Below are positions 34,197-45,383 of a stretch of DNA of 64,000 nt, in pieces. Source of the stretch: Prado023 sp964418695 (GTDB lineage Bacteria > Actinomycetota > Actinomycetes > S36-B12 > CAIYMF01). Position numbers and translations under genes: made by a program. Position 1 is the stretch's first letter, and every line of letters starts with the position of its first letter. The notes beneath the pieces were generated by a model, which ran no database searches, was not told where the DNA came from, and saw nothing but the letters and a program-made list of their open reading frames with translations. The DNA lies in the NCBI GenBank assembly GCA_964418695.1, contig CAYQMN010000014.1, forward strand, positions 21,558-85,557. Direction: 5' to 3'.

Positions 34197-34376
34197 GCTC
34201 GGGCTGGGTCCAACGCCAAGCGGGCGGCTCCCCCCAAGCCGGTGGACCGCACTCCGCCGGGGCAGGTCCAGGGAGCCGGTGACGACGTCGACCCGGTCGG
34301 TGACCCTGACGCCAGCAACCTGAAGCCCGGCGACGAGGACTGGACCACGGACATCTCCATCAAGACCCTGGAGTAG
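34197..34376 (+). other. Orphan coding-like tail after menJ
   Basis: Directly after the menJ stop, the same frame stays open for 59 codons to TAG 34374 with near-exclusive G/C third positions, ending DWTTDISIKTLE. The only usable start inside is GTG 34242 (44 residues). It looks like the C terminus of a protein I do not recognise, either a remnant or a tiny gene. The codon pattern is seen; gene status is inference. Confidence 0.4.
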
Positions 34377-34454
34377 GGCAGCAGCAGGCGACCGTGCGTG
34401 GGGTGGGTCACACCGACTGTGCAACGGTCAACGATCGGGCCCCATCGGGGCGGT

Positions 34455-34479
34455 TATGCGCGTTTCGCGCGCATAGGAT
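34455..34479 (+). promoter_or_regulatory. nuo operon promoter with overlapping inverted repeat
   Basis: TATGCGCG (34455-34462) and CGCGCATA (34468-34475) are perfect 8-bp arms around TTTCG, and the right arm runs into a TAGGAT -10 box (34474-34479). A protein bound at the repeat would control nuo transcription. The leader to the nuoA start is about 55 bases. Confidence 0.55.
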
Positions 34480-34540
34480 GTGCCCCGCTGGGCGCCGCGC
34501 CACGCGGCGTCGCAGCGCCGAGAGGACGGTGATCGGTGCG

Positions 34541-34900
34541 GTGAACGTCTACACACCCATCCTGATCCTCGGGCTGCTGGCCGGGGCCTTCGCGATGTTC
34601 TCGGTGACCGTGGCCGGCATCACCGGTCCCAAGCGCTACAACCGCGCCCGGCTGGACGCCTACGAGTGCGGCATCCAGCCCACCCCGCAGCCGATGGGCG
34701 GCGGCCGGTTCCCGGTCAAGTACTACCTGACGGCGATGCTGTTCATCGTCTTCGACATCGAGATCGTGTTCCTCTACCCGTGGGCCGTGACCTTCGACGC
34801 GCTGGGCATCTTCGGGCTGGTCGAGATGCTGCTCTTCATCGCCACGCTGCTGGTCGCCTACGTCTACGTGTGGCGCCGCGGCGGACTGGAGTGGGACTGA
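34541..34900 (+). CDS. nuoA: NADH-quinone oxidoreductase subunit A
   Basis: 119 residues, the usual actinobacterial length. Three helices, with the conserved YECGIQPTPQPMGGGRFPVKYY loop region (Cys in YECG), FDIEIVFLYPWA and the C-terminal RRGGLEWD. GTG 34541 (VNVYTPIL) is chosen by comparison with known NuoA starts; an in-frame GTG at 34529 is nearer the GAGAGGA stretch. First gene of a 14-gene operon. Confidence 0.96.
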   Translation: MNVYTPILILGLLAGAFAMFSVTVAGITGPKRYNRARLDAYECGIQPTPQPMGGGRFPVKYYLTAMLFIVFDIEIVFLYPWAVTFDALGIFGLVEMLLFIATLLVAYVYVWRRGGLEWD

Positions 34901-34901
34901 C

Positions 34902-35456
34902 ATGGGCATCGAGGAGCAGCTCCCGTCAGGGATCCTGCTGACCAGCGTCGAGGTGGCCGCCGGCTACGTCCGCAAGAGCTCGCTGTGGCCGGCGACGTTC
35001 GGCCTGGCCTGCTGCGCGATCGAGATGATGTCGACCGGCGCCCCGCGCTACGACCTCGCGCGGTTCGGCATGGAGGTCTTCCGCGCCTCGCCGCGCCAGG
35101 CCGACGTGATGATCGTGGCCGGCCGCGTCAGCCAGAAGATGGCCCCCGTCCTGCGCCAGGTCTACGACCAGATGCCCGGCCCCAAGTGGGTCATCGCGAT
35201 GGGCGTGTGCGCCTCGTCGGGTGGCATGTTCAACAACTACGCGATCGTCCAGGGCGTGGACCACATCGTGCCCGTCGACATCTACCTGCCCGGCTGCCCG
35301 CCGCGCCCGGAGATGCTCATGGACGCGATCCTCAAGCTGCACGACCAGATCCAGCACACCAAGCTCGGCGCCCACCGGCGTGACGAGATCGAGGAGCTGG
35401 AGGCTGCCGCCCTGGTCGCCGCGCCGACCATCGAGATGAAGGGGCTGCTGCGGTGA
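34902..35456 (+). CDS. nuoB: NADH-quinone oxidoreductase subunit B
   Basis: 184 residues. It carries the terminal [4Fe-4S] cluster N2 at the quinone site. Ligands are in GLACCAIEMM (adjacent cysteines), MGVCASSGG and LPGCPPRPE. Only 1 bp separates it from nuoA, and its stop overlaps the nuoC start (GTGA). Confidence 0.98.
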   Translation: MGIEEQLPSGILLTSVEVAAGYVRKSSLWPATFGLACCAIEMMSTGAPRYDLARFGMEVFRASPRQADVMIVAGRVSQKMAPVLRQVYDQMPGPKWVIAMGVCASSGGMFNNYAIVQGVDHIVPVDIYLPGCPPRPEMLMDAILKLHDQIQHTKLGAHRRDEIEELEAAALVAAPTIEMKGLLR

Positions 35457-36238
35457 GCACGCCTCCCGACGCCCCCAGTGGCGCGACCGATCCGGCGGCG
35501 ACCAACCCGGCGGCCGGTGCCGCCCCCGGCGACCAGGTGGTGCCCGTGGGCGCGATCGACCTGGGCCTGTCCCCGGTCCAGGACACGGTGGGCGTGCGCC
35601 ACGGCGCCTTCGGCGTCACCGGCTCCGGTGACACCTCCGGGTTCGGCGGGCTGGTCCGCGAGGTCGTGATGCCCGGGGCCAGCGCCCGGCCCTATGGCGG
35701 CGACTTCGACGCGGTCGTCGACGAGCTGGAGCTGGCGCTGGCCGACGGCGGCCCCGGGCCGCAGGCGGCCATCGAGAAGGTGGTCGTCGACCGCGACGAG
35801 CTCACCCTGTTCATCCGCCGCGAGCACCTGTCCGCGGTCGCCCGGACGATGCGCGACGAGCCCGGCCTGCGCTACGAGATCTGCCACTCGGTGTCCGGTG
35901 CGCACTACCCGACCGACGCCGGGCGCGAGCTGCACGCGGTCATCCACCTGCTCTCGATCACGCACAACCGGCGCATCCGCCTGGAGGTCGTCTGCCCCGA
36001 CGACGACCGGCACATCCCCTCGGTGACGCCGGTCTGGCCGGCCGCCGACTGGCACGAGCGCGAGACCTGGGACATGTTCGGCATCATCTTCGACGGCCAT
36101 CCGGCGCTGACCCGCATCCTGATGCCCGACGACTGGCCGGGGCATCCGCAGCGCAAGGACTATCCCCTGGGCGGCATCCCCGTGGAGTACAAGGGCGCCA
36201 CGACGCCGCCGCCGGATCAGCGAAGGTCGTACAGCTGA
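35453..36238 (+). CDS. nuoC: NADH-quinone oxidoreductase subunit C
   Basis: 261 residues, the 30-kDa subunit of the peripheral arm. Conserved WHERETWDMFGIIFDGHP and ILMPDDWPGHPQRKDYPLGG are present. The N terminus has an Ala/Pro-rich extension of about 60 residues before the fold. The stop shares a base with the nuoD ATG. Confidence 0.97.
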   Translation: MSTPPDAPSGATDPAATNPAAGAAPGDQVVPVGAIDLGLSPVQDTVGVRHGAFGVTGSGDTSGFGGLVREVVMPGASARPYGGDFDAVVDELELALADGGPGPQAAIEKVVVDRDELTLFIRREHLSAVARTMRDEPGLRYEICHSVSGAHYPTDAGRELHAVIHLLSITHNRRIRLEVVCPDDDRHIPSVTPVWPAADWHERETWDMFGIIFDGHPALTRILMPDDWPGHPQRKDYPLGGIPVEYKGATTPPPDQRRSYS

Positions 36239-37635
36239 TGAGCACCACCTACGAGTCCGCAGAGCCGCCGCCCACCGCGGAGGCACCCGACGCGCGCCCG
36301 CAGCCCGAGGAGGCGCCGGGCTACGAGACCACCGAGGGCCGGGTCTTCACGGTCACCGGCGGGGACTGGTCCACGATCACGCCCGACCCGGAGAAGCAGG
36401 CCGAGCGGATCGTGGTCAACATGGGCCCGCAGCATCCGTCCACGCACGGCGTGCTCCGGCTGATCCTCGAGCTGGAGGGCGAGAACGTCCACGACGCCCG
36501 CTGCGGCATCGGCTACCTGCACACCGGCATCGAGAAGAACCTCGAGTACCGCACCTGGGTGCAGGGCACCACCTTCGTCACGCGCATGGACTACCTGTCC
36601 CCGCTGTTCAACGAGGTCGGCTACTGCCTGGCCGTCGAGAAGCTGCTGGGCATCAGCGACGAGATCCCCGACCGAGCCACCGTCATCCGCGTCATCCTCA
36701 TGGAGCTCAACCGGATCAGCTCGCACCTGGTGTGCCTGGCGACCGGCGGCATGGAGCTCGGCGCGCTCACCGCCATGACGTTCGGCTTCCGGGAGCGCGA
36801 GTCGATCCTGGACCTGCTCGAGCTCATCACCGGCCTGCGGATGAACCACGCCTTCGTCCGCCCGGGCGGGCTGGCCCAGGACCTCCCGGAGCGCGACGAC
36901 AAGGGCGTGGACCTCAAGATCCGCATCTCCGACACCATCGAGCTGCTGCGCAAGCGGCTGCCCGACACCGCGCACCTGCTGGTCGACAACTCCATCTGGA
37001 TGGGCCGCACCTCAGGCATCGGCTACCTGGACCTGACCGGCTGCATGGCTCTGGGCATCACCGGGCCGATGCTGCGCGCGACCGGCTACCCGTGGGACCT
37101 GCGCAAGAGCCAGCCGTACTGCGGCTACGAGCGCTACGAGTTCGACGTGGTCACCGAGACCACCAGCGACGCGTACGGCCGCTTCCTGGTGCGGCTGCGC
37201 GAGATGGACGAGAGCCTGAAGATCGTCGAGCAGGCGCTGGACCTGCTGCAGCCCGGCCCGGTGATGATCGGCGACGCCAAGATCGCCTGGCCCTCGCAGC
37301 TGGCCCTGGGCAGCGACGGCATGGGCAACTCGCTGGAGCACATCCGAGCGATCATGGGCACCTCGATGGAGGCCCTGATCCACCACTTCAAGCTGGTCAC
37401 CGAGGGCTTCTCGGTGCCGGTCGGGCAGACCTACCAGGTCCTGGAGGCGCCGCGCGGCGAGCTGGGCGTGCATGTGGTGTCCGACGGGGGGACCCGGCCC
37501 TACCGCGTGCACTTCCGCGACCCGGGGTTCAACAACCTGCAGGCCGTGGGGGCGATGTGCGAGGGCGGCCAGGTCGCCGACGTGGTCGCGGCCGTGGCCA
37601 GCATCGACCCGGTGATGGGAGGGGTGGACCGCTGA
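36238..37635 (+). CDS. nuoD: NADH-quinone oxidoreductase subunit D
   Basis: 465 residues, the 49-kDa quinone-site subunit. Shows NMGPQHPSTHGVLRL, GIGYLHTGIEKN, and the C-terminal DPVMGGVDR in place of the more usual VFGEVDR. The first 50 residues before the conserved core are Glu/Pro-rich. Overlaps nuoC and nuoE by one base each. Confidence 0.98.
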   Translation: MSTTYESAEPPPTAEAPDARPQPEEAPGYETTEGRVFTVTGGDWSTITPDPEKQAERIVVNMGPQHPSTHGVLRLILELEGENVHDARCGIGYLHTGIEKNLEYRTWVQGTTFVTRMDYLSPLFNEVGYCLAVEKLLGISDEIPDRATVIRVILMELNRISSHLVCLATGGMELGALTAMTFGFRERESILDLLELITGLRMNHAFVRPGGLAQDLPERDDKGVDLKIRISDTIELLRKRLPDTAHLLVDNSIWMGRTSGIGYLDLTGCMALGITGPMLRATGYPWDLRKSQPYCGYERYEFDVVTETTSDAYGRFLVRLREMDESLKIVEQALDLLQPGPVMIGDAKIAWPSQLALGSDGMGNSLEHIRAIMGTSMEALIHHFKLVTEGFSVPVGQTYQVLEAPRGELGVHVVSDGGTRPYRVHFRDPGFNNLQAVGAMCEGGQVADVVAAVASIDPVMGGVDR

Positions 37636-38290
37636 TGGCGATCTCCGAGCAGACGCGCGCCGAGCTGGCCGAGCTGGCCGGGCGCTACCCGCAGGCCCGC
37701 TCGGCACTGCTGCCGATGCTGCACCTGGTCCAGTCCGCGCAGGGCTACGTCAGCCCCGACGGGATCGCCGCGTGCGCGCAGATCCTCGGGCTGAGCACCG
37801 CGGAGGTGGCCGGCGTGGCCACGTTCTACACGATGTACAAGCGCCGCCCGGTCGGCCAGCACCACATCGGGGTCTGCACGAACACCATGTGCGCGATCCT
37901 GGGCGGCGACGCCGTGTGGGAGGCGGTCCGCGAGCGGGCCGGCGCCGGGCACGACGAGGTCTCCGCCGACGGGCTGTTCGACGTGGAGCGCATCGAATGT
38001 CAGGCCGCCTGCACGCACGCCCCGGTGATGACCGTGGACTGGGAGTTCTTCGACCACGTCACCCCCAGCGACGCGGTCGAGATCCTGGACCGGCTGGCCG
38101 CAGGCGAGCAGGTGCAGAGCACCCGCGGGCCCGTGGTGCGTGGCTACCGGGCGGCCTCGCGCACGATCTCCGGGATCGACGACGATGGGCTGGCCGGCGA
38201 GGGCCCGCAGGCCGACGAGCTGATGCTGGCCAACCTGCGCGCCGCCGCCGAGAGCGGCGTGGGTCCGGCGGACTTCGAGCAGGCGCAGCC

Positions 38291-38294
<4 letters not shown>
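37635..38294 (+). CDS. nuoE: NADH-quinone oxidoreductase subunit E
   Basis: 219 residues, [2Fe-2S] (N1a) subunit with a thioredoxin fold. Ligands are in VCTNTMC and ECQAAC; VATFYTMYKRRPVG is the conserved N-terminal segment. The ATG at 37635 overlaps the nuoD stop; the open frame upstream is a shadow of nuoD. A C-terminal extension of about 60 residues follows the fold. Confidence 0.97.
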
Positions 38295-39591
<1,297 letters not shown>

Positions 39592-39595
<4 letters not shown>

Positions 39596-42153
39596 CCGTC
39601 ACCGCGCCGCCGCCGGCGGAGATCCCGCCGCTGCCCGAGGGGCACATCGCGGCCACCATCGACGATCGCGACGTGATCGTCCCCAAGGGCACGCTCATCA
39701 TCCGGGCCGCCGAGCAGCTGGGCATCGAGATCCCCCGGTTCTGCGACCACCCGCTGCTGGAGCCGGTGGCCGCCTGCCGCGCCTGCCTGGTCGAGATCGA
39801 GGGCCAGCCCAAGCCGCAGCCGGCGTGCGCGGTCCCGCTGGGCGAGGGCATGAAGGTGCGCACCGCGGACTCCTCCCCGGTCGCCGAGAAGGCGCAGCGC
39901 GGGGTGCTGGAGTTCCTGCTCATCAACCACCCGCTGGACTGCCCGGTCTGCGACAAGGGCGGCGAGTGCCCGCTGCAGAACCAGTCGATGAGCCACGGTC
40001 GTGGCGACTCCCGGTTCACGCTGCCCAAGCGGACCTTCGCCAAGCCCGTGCCCCTGAGCACCCAGATCCTGCTGGACCGTGAGCGCTGCGTCTCGTGCGC
40101 CCGGTGCACCCGGTTCGCCGACCAGGTGGCCGGTGACCCGTTCATCACGCTGCAGCAGCGCGGTGGCCGCCAGGAGGTGGCCATCGCCGAGGACACCCCG
40201 TTCAACTCGTACTTCTCCGGCAACACCGTGCAGATCTGTCCGGTGGGCGCGCTGACCAGCGCCGCCTACCGCTTCCGGTCCCGGCCGTTCGACCTGGTCT
40301 CCACCCGGGCGGTCTGCGAGCACTGCGCCTCGGGCTGCGCGCTGCGCACCGACGTTCGCCGCTCCAAGGTGATGCGCCGGCTGGCCTGGGAGGACCCCGA
40401 GGTCAACACCGACTGGAACTGCGACAAAGGCCGGTTCGCCTTCCCGTACGAGCGCCTGAACCGTCTGTCCGAGCCGCTGGTCCGCGAGGGCGACGCGCTG
40501 GTGGAGGCCGCCTGGCCGGCCGCTGCGCGGGTGGCCGCCGCAGCCCTGGCCGCCGCTGGCCCGCGCACCGTGGTGCTGACCGGCGGGCGGCTCACCCTCG
40601 AGGACGCCTACGCCTACACCGTGTTCGCCAAGGGCATCCTGGGCACCGACTCCGTGGACTTCCGGCACCGCGCCACCAGCGACGAGGAGGCCGGGCTGCT
40701 GCGCGAGGTGGTCGCCGGCTCCGGCCTGGGCGTCACGTACGCCGACCTCGACGCCGCCCCGGCGGTGCTCCTCGTGGGCCTGGAGCCCGAGGAGGAGTCC
40801 CCGAGCGTGTTCCTGCGGCTGCGCGCCGCGGTGCTTGCCGGGCGGACCCAGGTGATGACCGTCGCCCCGTTCGCCTCACCCGGCTCGGCCAAGCTCGCCG
40901 CGCACGTCCTGGCCGCCGCGCCCGGCCGCGAGCCCGATGTGCTGGCCGCGCTGACCGCGCCCAGCGGCTCGGCCGCGGCGCCAGCCCCCGGCGGCTCTTC
41001 CGGTGCAGCCGCCGCCCGGCCCGACCTGACCGCCGCCGGCTCGGTGATCCTGGTCGGCGAGCGCGCCGGCCAGGTGCCCGGGCTGCTCAGCGCCGCCCGC
41101 GCCCTGGCGCAGGCCACCGGCGCCCGGCTCGCCTGGGTGCCCCGGCGGGCCGGTGAGCGCGCCGCCCTGGAGGCTGGGGCGCTGCCCGGGCTGCTGCCCT
41201 GGGGACGCCCGCTGGCCGATCCCGCCGCCCGGGCCCAGGTCGCCGAGGCGTGGGGCGTCCAGGCCGCCGCCCTGCCGACCGAGGCGGGTCTGGACCTCGC
41301 CGGGTTCCTGGCCGCCGTCGCCGCCGACCACGCGAGCGCGCTCGAGGAGTTCGGCGGGACGCACGCCGGCGAGCATCCGGCCCGGCGGGTCGAGGCGCTG
41401 ATCCTGGCCGGTGTCGAGGCCGGCGACGTGCCCGACCCCGAGGCGTTCCTGGCCGCTGTGCGCGAGGTCCCGTTCGTGCTGTCGCTGGAGACCCGCGCCA
41501 CCGAGCTGACTGAGCTGGCCGACGTGGTCCTGCCGGTCGGCACGGTCACCGAGAAGTCCGGCACCTTCCTGGACTGGGAGGGCCGCGCCCGCCCGTTCGG
41601 CCAGGTGATGCCGCACACCACGACGATCACCGACGCCCGCGCGCTGTCCCTGGTGGCGCGCGCGCTGGGCCACCGGCTGCCCGGCGTCGAGGTCACCGAG
41701 CTGCGCACCCAGATCGCTGCCCTCGGGCGCTGGCTGGGGGCCCGCCCGGCCGGCGAGCCGGTCGCCGCGGGCGAGCCGCTGGTGCCCGCGCCCGGTGCGG
41801 CCGTCCTGGCCACCTGGCGGCACCTGCTGGACCTGGGCCGCCTGCAGGTCGGGGAGCCCGCGCTGGCCGGCACCGCCCGCCCCGCCCTGGCCCGGACGTC
41901 CGCGGCGACCGCCGCCGCGGCCGGCCTGGCCGACGGCGAGCTGGTCACGATCAACAGCGAGCACGGCGCGCTCACCCTCCCGCTGGCGATCACCGAGATG
42001 GTCGACGGCGTGGTGTGGGTGCCGACGAACTCCACCGGGAGCACAGTGGGCACCCTGCGGGTCGGCGCCGGAGCCGTGGTCGGCATCGCGCCGGCGCCCG
42101 CGGAACCGGCAGCTGCCGAACCGGTGCAGGCCCAGGCAGGAGGTGCGCTGTGA
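39592..42153 (+). CDS. nuoG: NADH-quinone oxidoreductase subunit G
   Basis: 853 residues. N-terminal ferredoxin domain (FCDHPLLEPVAACRACLVEI), His-ligated cluster segment CPVCDKGGECPLQ, CVSCARCTRF, and the additional N7 cluster motif CEHCASGC with a fourth Cys in WNCDKG, which is present in many bacterial NuoG proteins. The molybdopterin-like C-terminal domain is Ala-rich with a low-complexity stretch around 40970-41010. Overlaps nuoF (ATGA) and nuoH. Confidence 0.97.
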
Positions 42154-43553
42154 TGCTCGCCCTGGCCGCTCCCGCGGCCACGCAGTTCGCCCCGGTCGTG
42201 GCCGCTCCCGCGGCCACGGAGTTCGCCCGGGTGGCCGCTCCCGCGGCCACGGAGTTCGCCCCGTTCGGCATGGACCCCTGGTGGCTCGTCCTGCTCAAGG
42301 TCGTCGTCCTGTTCTTGGGCGTGGTCGTCCTCGTGCTGCTCACCATCTGGGGCGAGCGGCGCGTGGTCGCCCGGATGCAGTCGCGGCTGGGCCCCAACCG
42401 GGTCGGCCCGTTCGGTGTGCTGCAGGGCCTGATGGACGGCGTGAAGCTGGCCCTGAAGGAGGACATCATGCCGACGGCGGCCGACAAGGCCGTCTTCTTC
42501 CTGGCCCCGGTGCTCTCCTGCGTGCCCGCGTTCCTGGCCCTGGCCGTCATCCCGTTCGGGCCCGAGGTGTCGATCTTCGGCACGCGCACCCCGCTGCAGC
42601 TCACCGACTTCCCGGTCTCGGTGCTCTACGTGCTCGCGGTGGCTTCCATCGGCATCTACGGCATCGTCTTCGCCGGGTGGTCGTCGGGCTCGACCTACCC
42701 GCTGCTGGGCGCCCTGCGCTCCAGCGCGCAGATGATCTCCTACGAGATCGCGATGGGCCTGGCGTTCGTCGCCGTGTTCCTCTACTCGGGCTCGATGTCG
42801 ACCTCGCAGATCGTCGCCGCGCAGCAGCCGATCTGGTACGCGGTGATCCTGCTGCCCTCGTTCGTCATCTACGCGACCGCGATGGTCGGCGAGACCAACC
42901 GTGCCCCCTTCGACCTTCCCGAGGCCGAGGGCGAGCTGGTCGCCGGCTTCCACACCGAGTACTCGTCGCTGAAGTTCGCGCTGTTCTTCCTGGCCGAGTA
43001 CATCAACATGGTGACCGTCTCCGGGCTGGCCACCACGCTGTTCCTCGGTGGCTGGCAGGCGCCGTGGCCGATCTCGGCGATCAACGACGGCGCGCTGAAC
43101 AGCAGCTGGTGGGGCCTGCTCTGGTTCCTCATCAAGGTCGTCATGTTCATCTTCGTGTTCATCTGGCTGCGCGGCACGCTCCCGCGGTTCCGCTACGACC
43201 AGTTCATGAAGTTCGGCTGGAAGCTGCTGATCCCGGCCTCGCTGGCCTGGATCGTGCTGGTCTCGGTGTTCCGGGCCCTGCGCAACGAGTCCGGCAACGA
43301 CTCGATGGGGATCGCCTCGGTCATGGTCGGCGTGATCCTGCTGCTGATGATCGTCCTGTACCTGGCCGACCTGCGGCGCTCGCGGTCCGCGCAGGCCGAG
43401 GTCCGGCCCGAGCCGCGCATCCCGGACGGCGCCCGGCACACCGGCCATCCCGTGCCACCCATGCCCGGCGAGAGCTTCGAGTACACCCCTCGGGCCCGCC
43501 AGACCGTGCCCAGCGCGGTCGCCGCCGACGACGAGGAGGCGCCCCGTGCCTGA
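42150..43553 (+). CDS. nuoH: NADH-quinone oxidoreductase subunit H
   Basis: 467 residues, the ND1-like membrane subunit at the quinone entry. Shows RMQSRLGPNRVGPFG, EDIMPTAADK, and the ETNRAPFDLPEAEGELVAGFH loop. The N terminus is extended by three Ala-rich repeats (AAPAATEFA type) before the first helix, and the C terminus has a hydrophilic tail of about 70 residues. GTG 42150 lies six bases after AGGCAGGAGG; ATG 42153 is equivalent. Confidence 0.97.
   Translation: MMLALAAPAATQFAPVVAAPAATEFARVAAPAATEFAPFGMDPWWLVLLKVVVLFLGVVVLVLLTIWGERRVVARMQSRLGPNRVGPFGVLQGLMDGVKLALKEDIMPTAADKAVFFLAPVLSCVPAFLALAVIPFGPEVSIFGTRTPLQLTDFPVSVLYVLAVASIGIYGIVFAGWSSGSTYPLLGALRSSAQMISYEIAMGLAFVAVFLYSGSMSTSQIVAAQQPIWYAVILLPSFVIYATAMVGETNRAPFDLPEAEGELVAGFHTEYSSLKFALFFLAEYINMVTVSGLATTLFLGGWQAPWPISAINDGALNSSWWGLLWFLIKVVMFIFVFIWLRGTLPRFRYDQFMKFGWKLLIPASLAWIVLVSVFRALRNESGNDSMGIASVMVGVILLLMIVLYLADLRRSRSAQAEVRPEPRIPDGARHTGHPVPPMPGESFEYTPRARQTVPSAVAADDEEAPRA
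42165..42262 (+). repeat. 33/36-bp x 3 tandem repeat at the nuoH N terminus
   Basis: Units starting at 42165, 42201 and 42234 share GCCGCTCCCGCGGCCACG and encode AAPAATQ/EFA. They add about 30 residues before the first membrane helix, in a gene otherwise highly conserved. Confidence 0.93.
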
Positions 43554-44202
43554 CTTGCCCCAGCCCGTCAAGGGGTTCGGGACCACGTTCCTCACGCAGT
43601 TCCGCAAGGTGGTCACCGAGCAGTACCCCGAGGAGAAGGACAAGTACCCGCCCAAGCCGCGCTTCCACGGTCGCCACCAGCTCAACCGGCATCCGGACGG
43701 CCTGGAGAAGTGCATCGGCTGCGAGCTGTGCGCCTGGGCCTGCCCCGCCGACGCGATCTTCGTGGAGGGCGCGGCGAACACCGAGGAGGAGCGGTTCTCC
43801 CCCGGTGAGCGGTACGGGCGCGTCTACCAGATCAACTACCTGCGCTGCATCCTCTGCGGCCTGTGCATCGAGGCGTGCCCGACCCGCGCGCTGACCATGA
43901 CCACCGAGTACGAGCTGGCCGACAACAGCCGCGAGAAGCTGATCTACGAGAAGCAGGATCTGCTCGGCCCGATGCTGGAGGGGATGGCGGCCGCTCCGCA
44001 CTCGATGGTCGAGGGCTTCGACGAGGGCGACTACTACCGCGGCAAGGTCAGCGGGGCCACCGACGCCCAGCTCGCCGAGGTCGCCGCCCGCGAGCAGGCC
44101 CTCGCTGCCGCGTCGGCCGAGTTCGAGTCCGCGTCGGGGCAGGCCGAGCCGGCCGAGTCCACCGCGCAGGCCGGCACCGGCCCAGGCAGGGAGGCACGGT
44201 GA
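43546..44202 (+). CDS. nuoI: NADH-quinone oxidoreductase subunit I
   Basis: 218 residues, carrying two [4Fe-4S] clusters (N6a, N6b) in CIGCELCAWACP and CILCGLCIEACP. The core is followed by an Ala/Glu-rich C-terminal tail of about 45 residues. GTG 43546 overlaps nuoH by 8 bp. Confidence 0.98.
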   Translation: MPDLPQPVKGFGTTFLTQFRKVVTEQYPEEKDKYPPKPRFHGRHQLNRHPDGLEKCIGCELCAWACPADAIFVEGAANTEEERFSPGERYGRVYQINYLRCILCGLCIEACPTRALTMTTEYELADNSREKLIYEKQDLLGPMLEGMAAAPHSMVEGFDEGDYYRGKVSGATDAQLAEVAAREQALAAASAEFESASGQAEPAESTAQAGTGPGREAR

Positions 44203-45083
44203 GCGCGCTGCTCCACCTCGGTGCGGTCGTCGCCGAGGGCCCGGTCGGTGTGGAGTCCAACGCCGGCGAGACCGTCACGTTCTGGATCTGCGCGAGCCTG
44301 GCCGTCCTCGGCGCGCTGGGCATGGTGCTCTCCCGCAAGGCCGTGCACTCGGCGTTGTGCATCGCGCTGACGATGATCAACCTGGCCGTGCTCTACATCG
44401 CCCAGGACGCCCTGTTCCTCGGGATGGTCCAGATCATCGTCTACACCGGCGCGGTCATGATGCTGTTCGTCTTCGTGCTCATGGTCGTCGGCGTGGACGC
44501 CTCGGACTCCCTGGTGGAGACGATCAAGGGCCAGCGCGGCTGGGCGATCGTCGGCTTCGTCGGGTTCCTCGGCCTTCTGCTGGCCGGCATCGTGCACGCC
44601 TTCGACGGCGTGGCGGTGGTCGGGCTGGATGCGGCCAACACCGCGCACGGCGGCAACGTGCAGGGCATCGGCGCGCTGATCTTCACCCGCTACCTGCTCG
44701 CCTTCGAGGTCACCTCGGCGCTGCTCATCACCGCCGCGGTCGGTGCGATGGTGCTGACCCACCGCGAGCGGCTGGAACCGCGGGCCTCCCAGGCCCAGCT
44801 GTCTGCCGACCGGTTCCACACCGGCCGGCACCCGGGCAACAAGCCGAACCCGGGCGTCTACGCCCGCAACAACGCGGTGGACATGCCGGCGATGCTGCCC
44901 GACGGGTCGCTGTCCGAGGAGTCGGTCCCCGGCCCGCTGCGCGTGCGGGGCAGCGCCCAGGAGGCCGACCTGCTCGCGCTGGACGAGGCCGAGCACCTGG
45001 AGCACCACGAGGCGGTCACCGTCGACCCGGCGATGGCCGCGGCCGACCCGGGTCTGCACCGCGGCGAGGAGCACGGGGCATGA
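44199..45083 (+). CDS. nuoJ: NADH-quinone oxidoreductase subunit J
   Basis: 294 residues, membrane subunit of the proton-pumping arm. Five helices, with the VQIIVYTGAVMMLFVFVLM pi-bulge helix. A hydrophilic C-terminal region of about 95 residues is longer than in enterobacterial NuoJ but common in actinobacteria. GTGA overlap with nuoI and ATGA overlap with nuoK. Confidence 0.97.
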   Translation: MSALLHLGAVVAEGPVGVESNAGETVTFWICASLAVLGALGMVLSRKAVHSALCIALTMINLAVLYIAQDALFLGMVQIIVYTGAVMMLFVFVLMVVGVDASDSLVETIKGQRGWAIVGFVGFLGLLLAGIVHAFDGVAVVGLDAANTAHGGNVQGIGALIFTRYLLAFEVTSALLITAAVGAMVLTHRERLEPRASQAQLSADRFHTGRHPGNKPNPGVYARNNAVDMPAMLPDGSLSEESVPGPLRVRGSAQEADLLALDEAEHLEHHEAVTVDPAMAAADPGLHRGEEHGA

Positions 45084-45379
45084 ACCCGACGAACTACCTG
45101 ATCCTCTCGGCGATCCTGTTCTCGATCGGCGCCGTGGGGGTCCTGGTGCGGCGCAACGCGATCGTCATGTTCATGTGCATCGAGCTCATGCTCAACGCGT
45201 CCAACCTGGCGTTCGTGACGTTCGCCCGGGTCAACGGCGCGCTGGACGGGCAGGTGGTGGCCTTCTTCGTGATGGTGGTCGCCGCTGCCGAGGTGGTGGT
45301 CGGCCTGGCCATCATCGTGAGCATCTTCCGGTCGCGGAACTCCGCGTCGGTCGACGAGCCGAACCTGCTGAGGCTGTGA
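45080..45379 (+). CDS. nuoK: NADH-quinone oxidoreductase subunit K
   Basis: 99 residues, the standard length. Three helices with the two membrane Glu residues in CIELMLNASNL and AAAEVVVGLAI that take part in proton translocation. Confidence 0.98.
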   Translation: MNPTNYLILSAILFSIGAVGVLVRRNAIVMFMCIELMLNASNLAFVTFARVNGALDGQVVAFFVMVVAAAEVVVGLAIIVSIFRSRNSASVDEPNLLRL

Positions 45380-45383
45380 GGGG

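Noticed and set aside
34194..34376. Selenocysteine or programmed read-through at the menJ TGA
   Set aside because: No supporting structure seen, and MenJ is full length at its TGA; kept only as an orphan tail.
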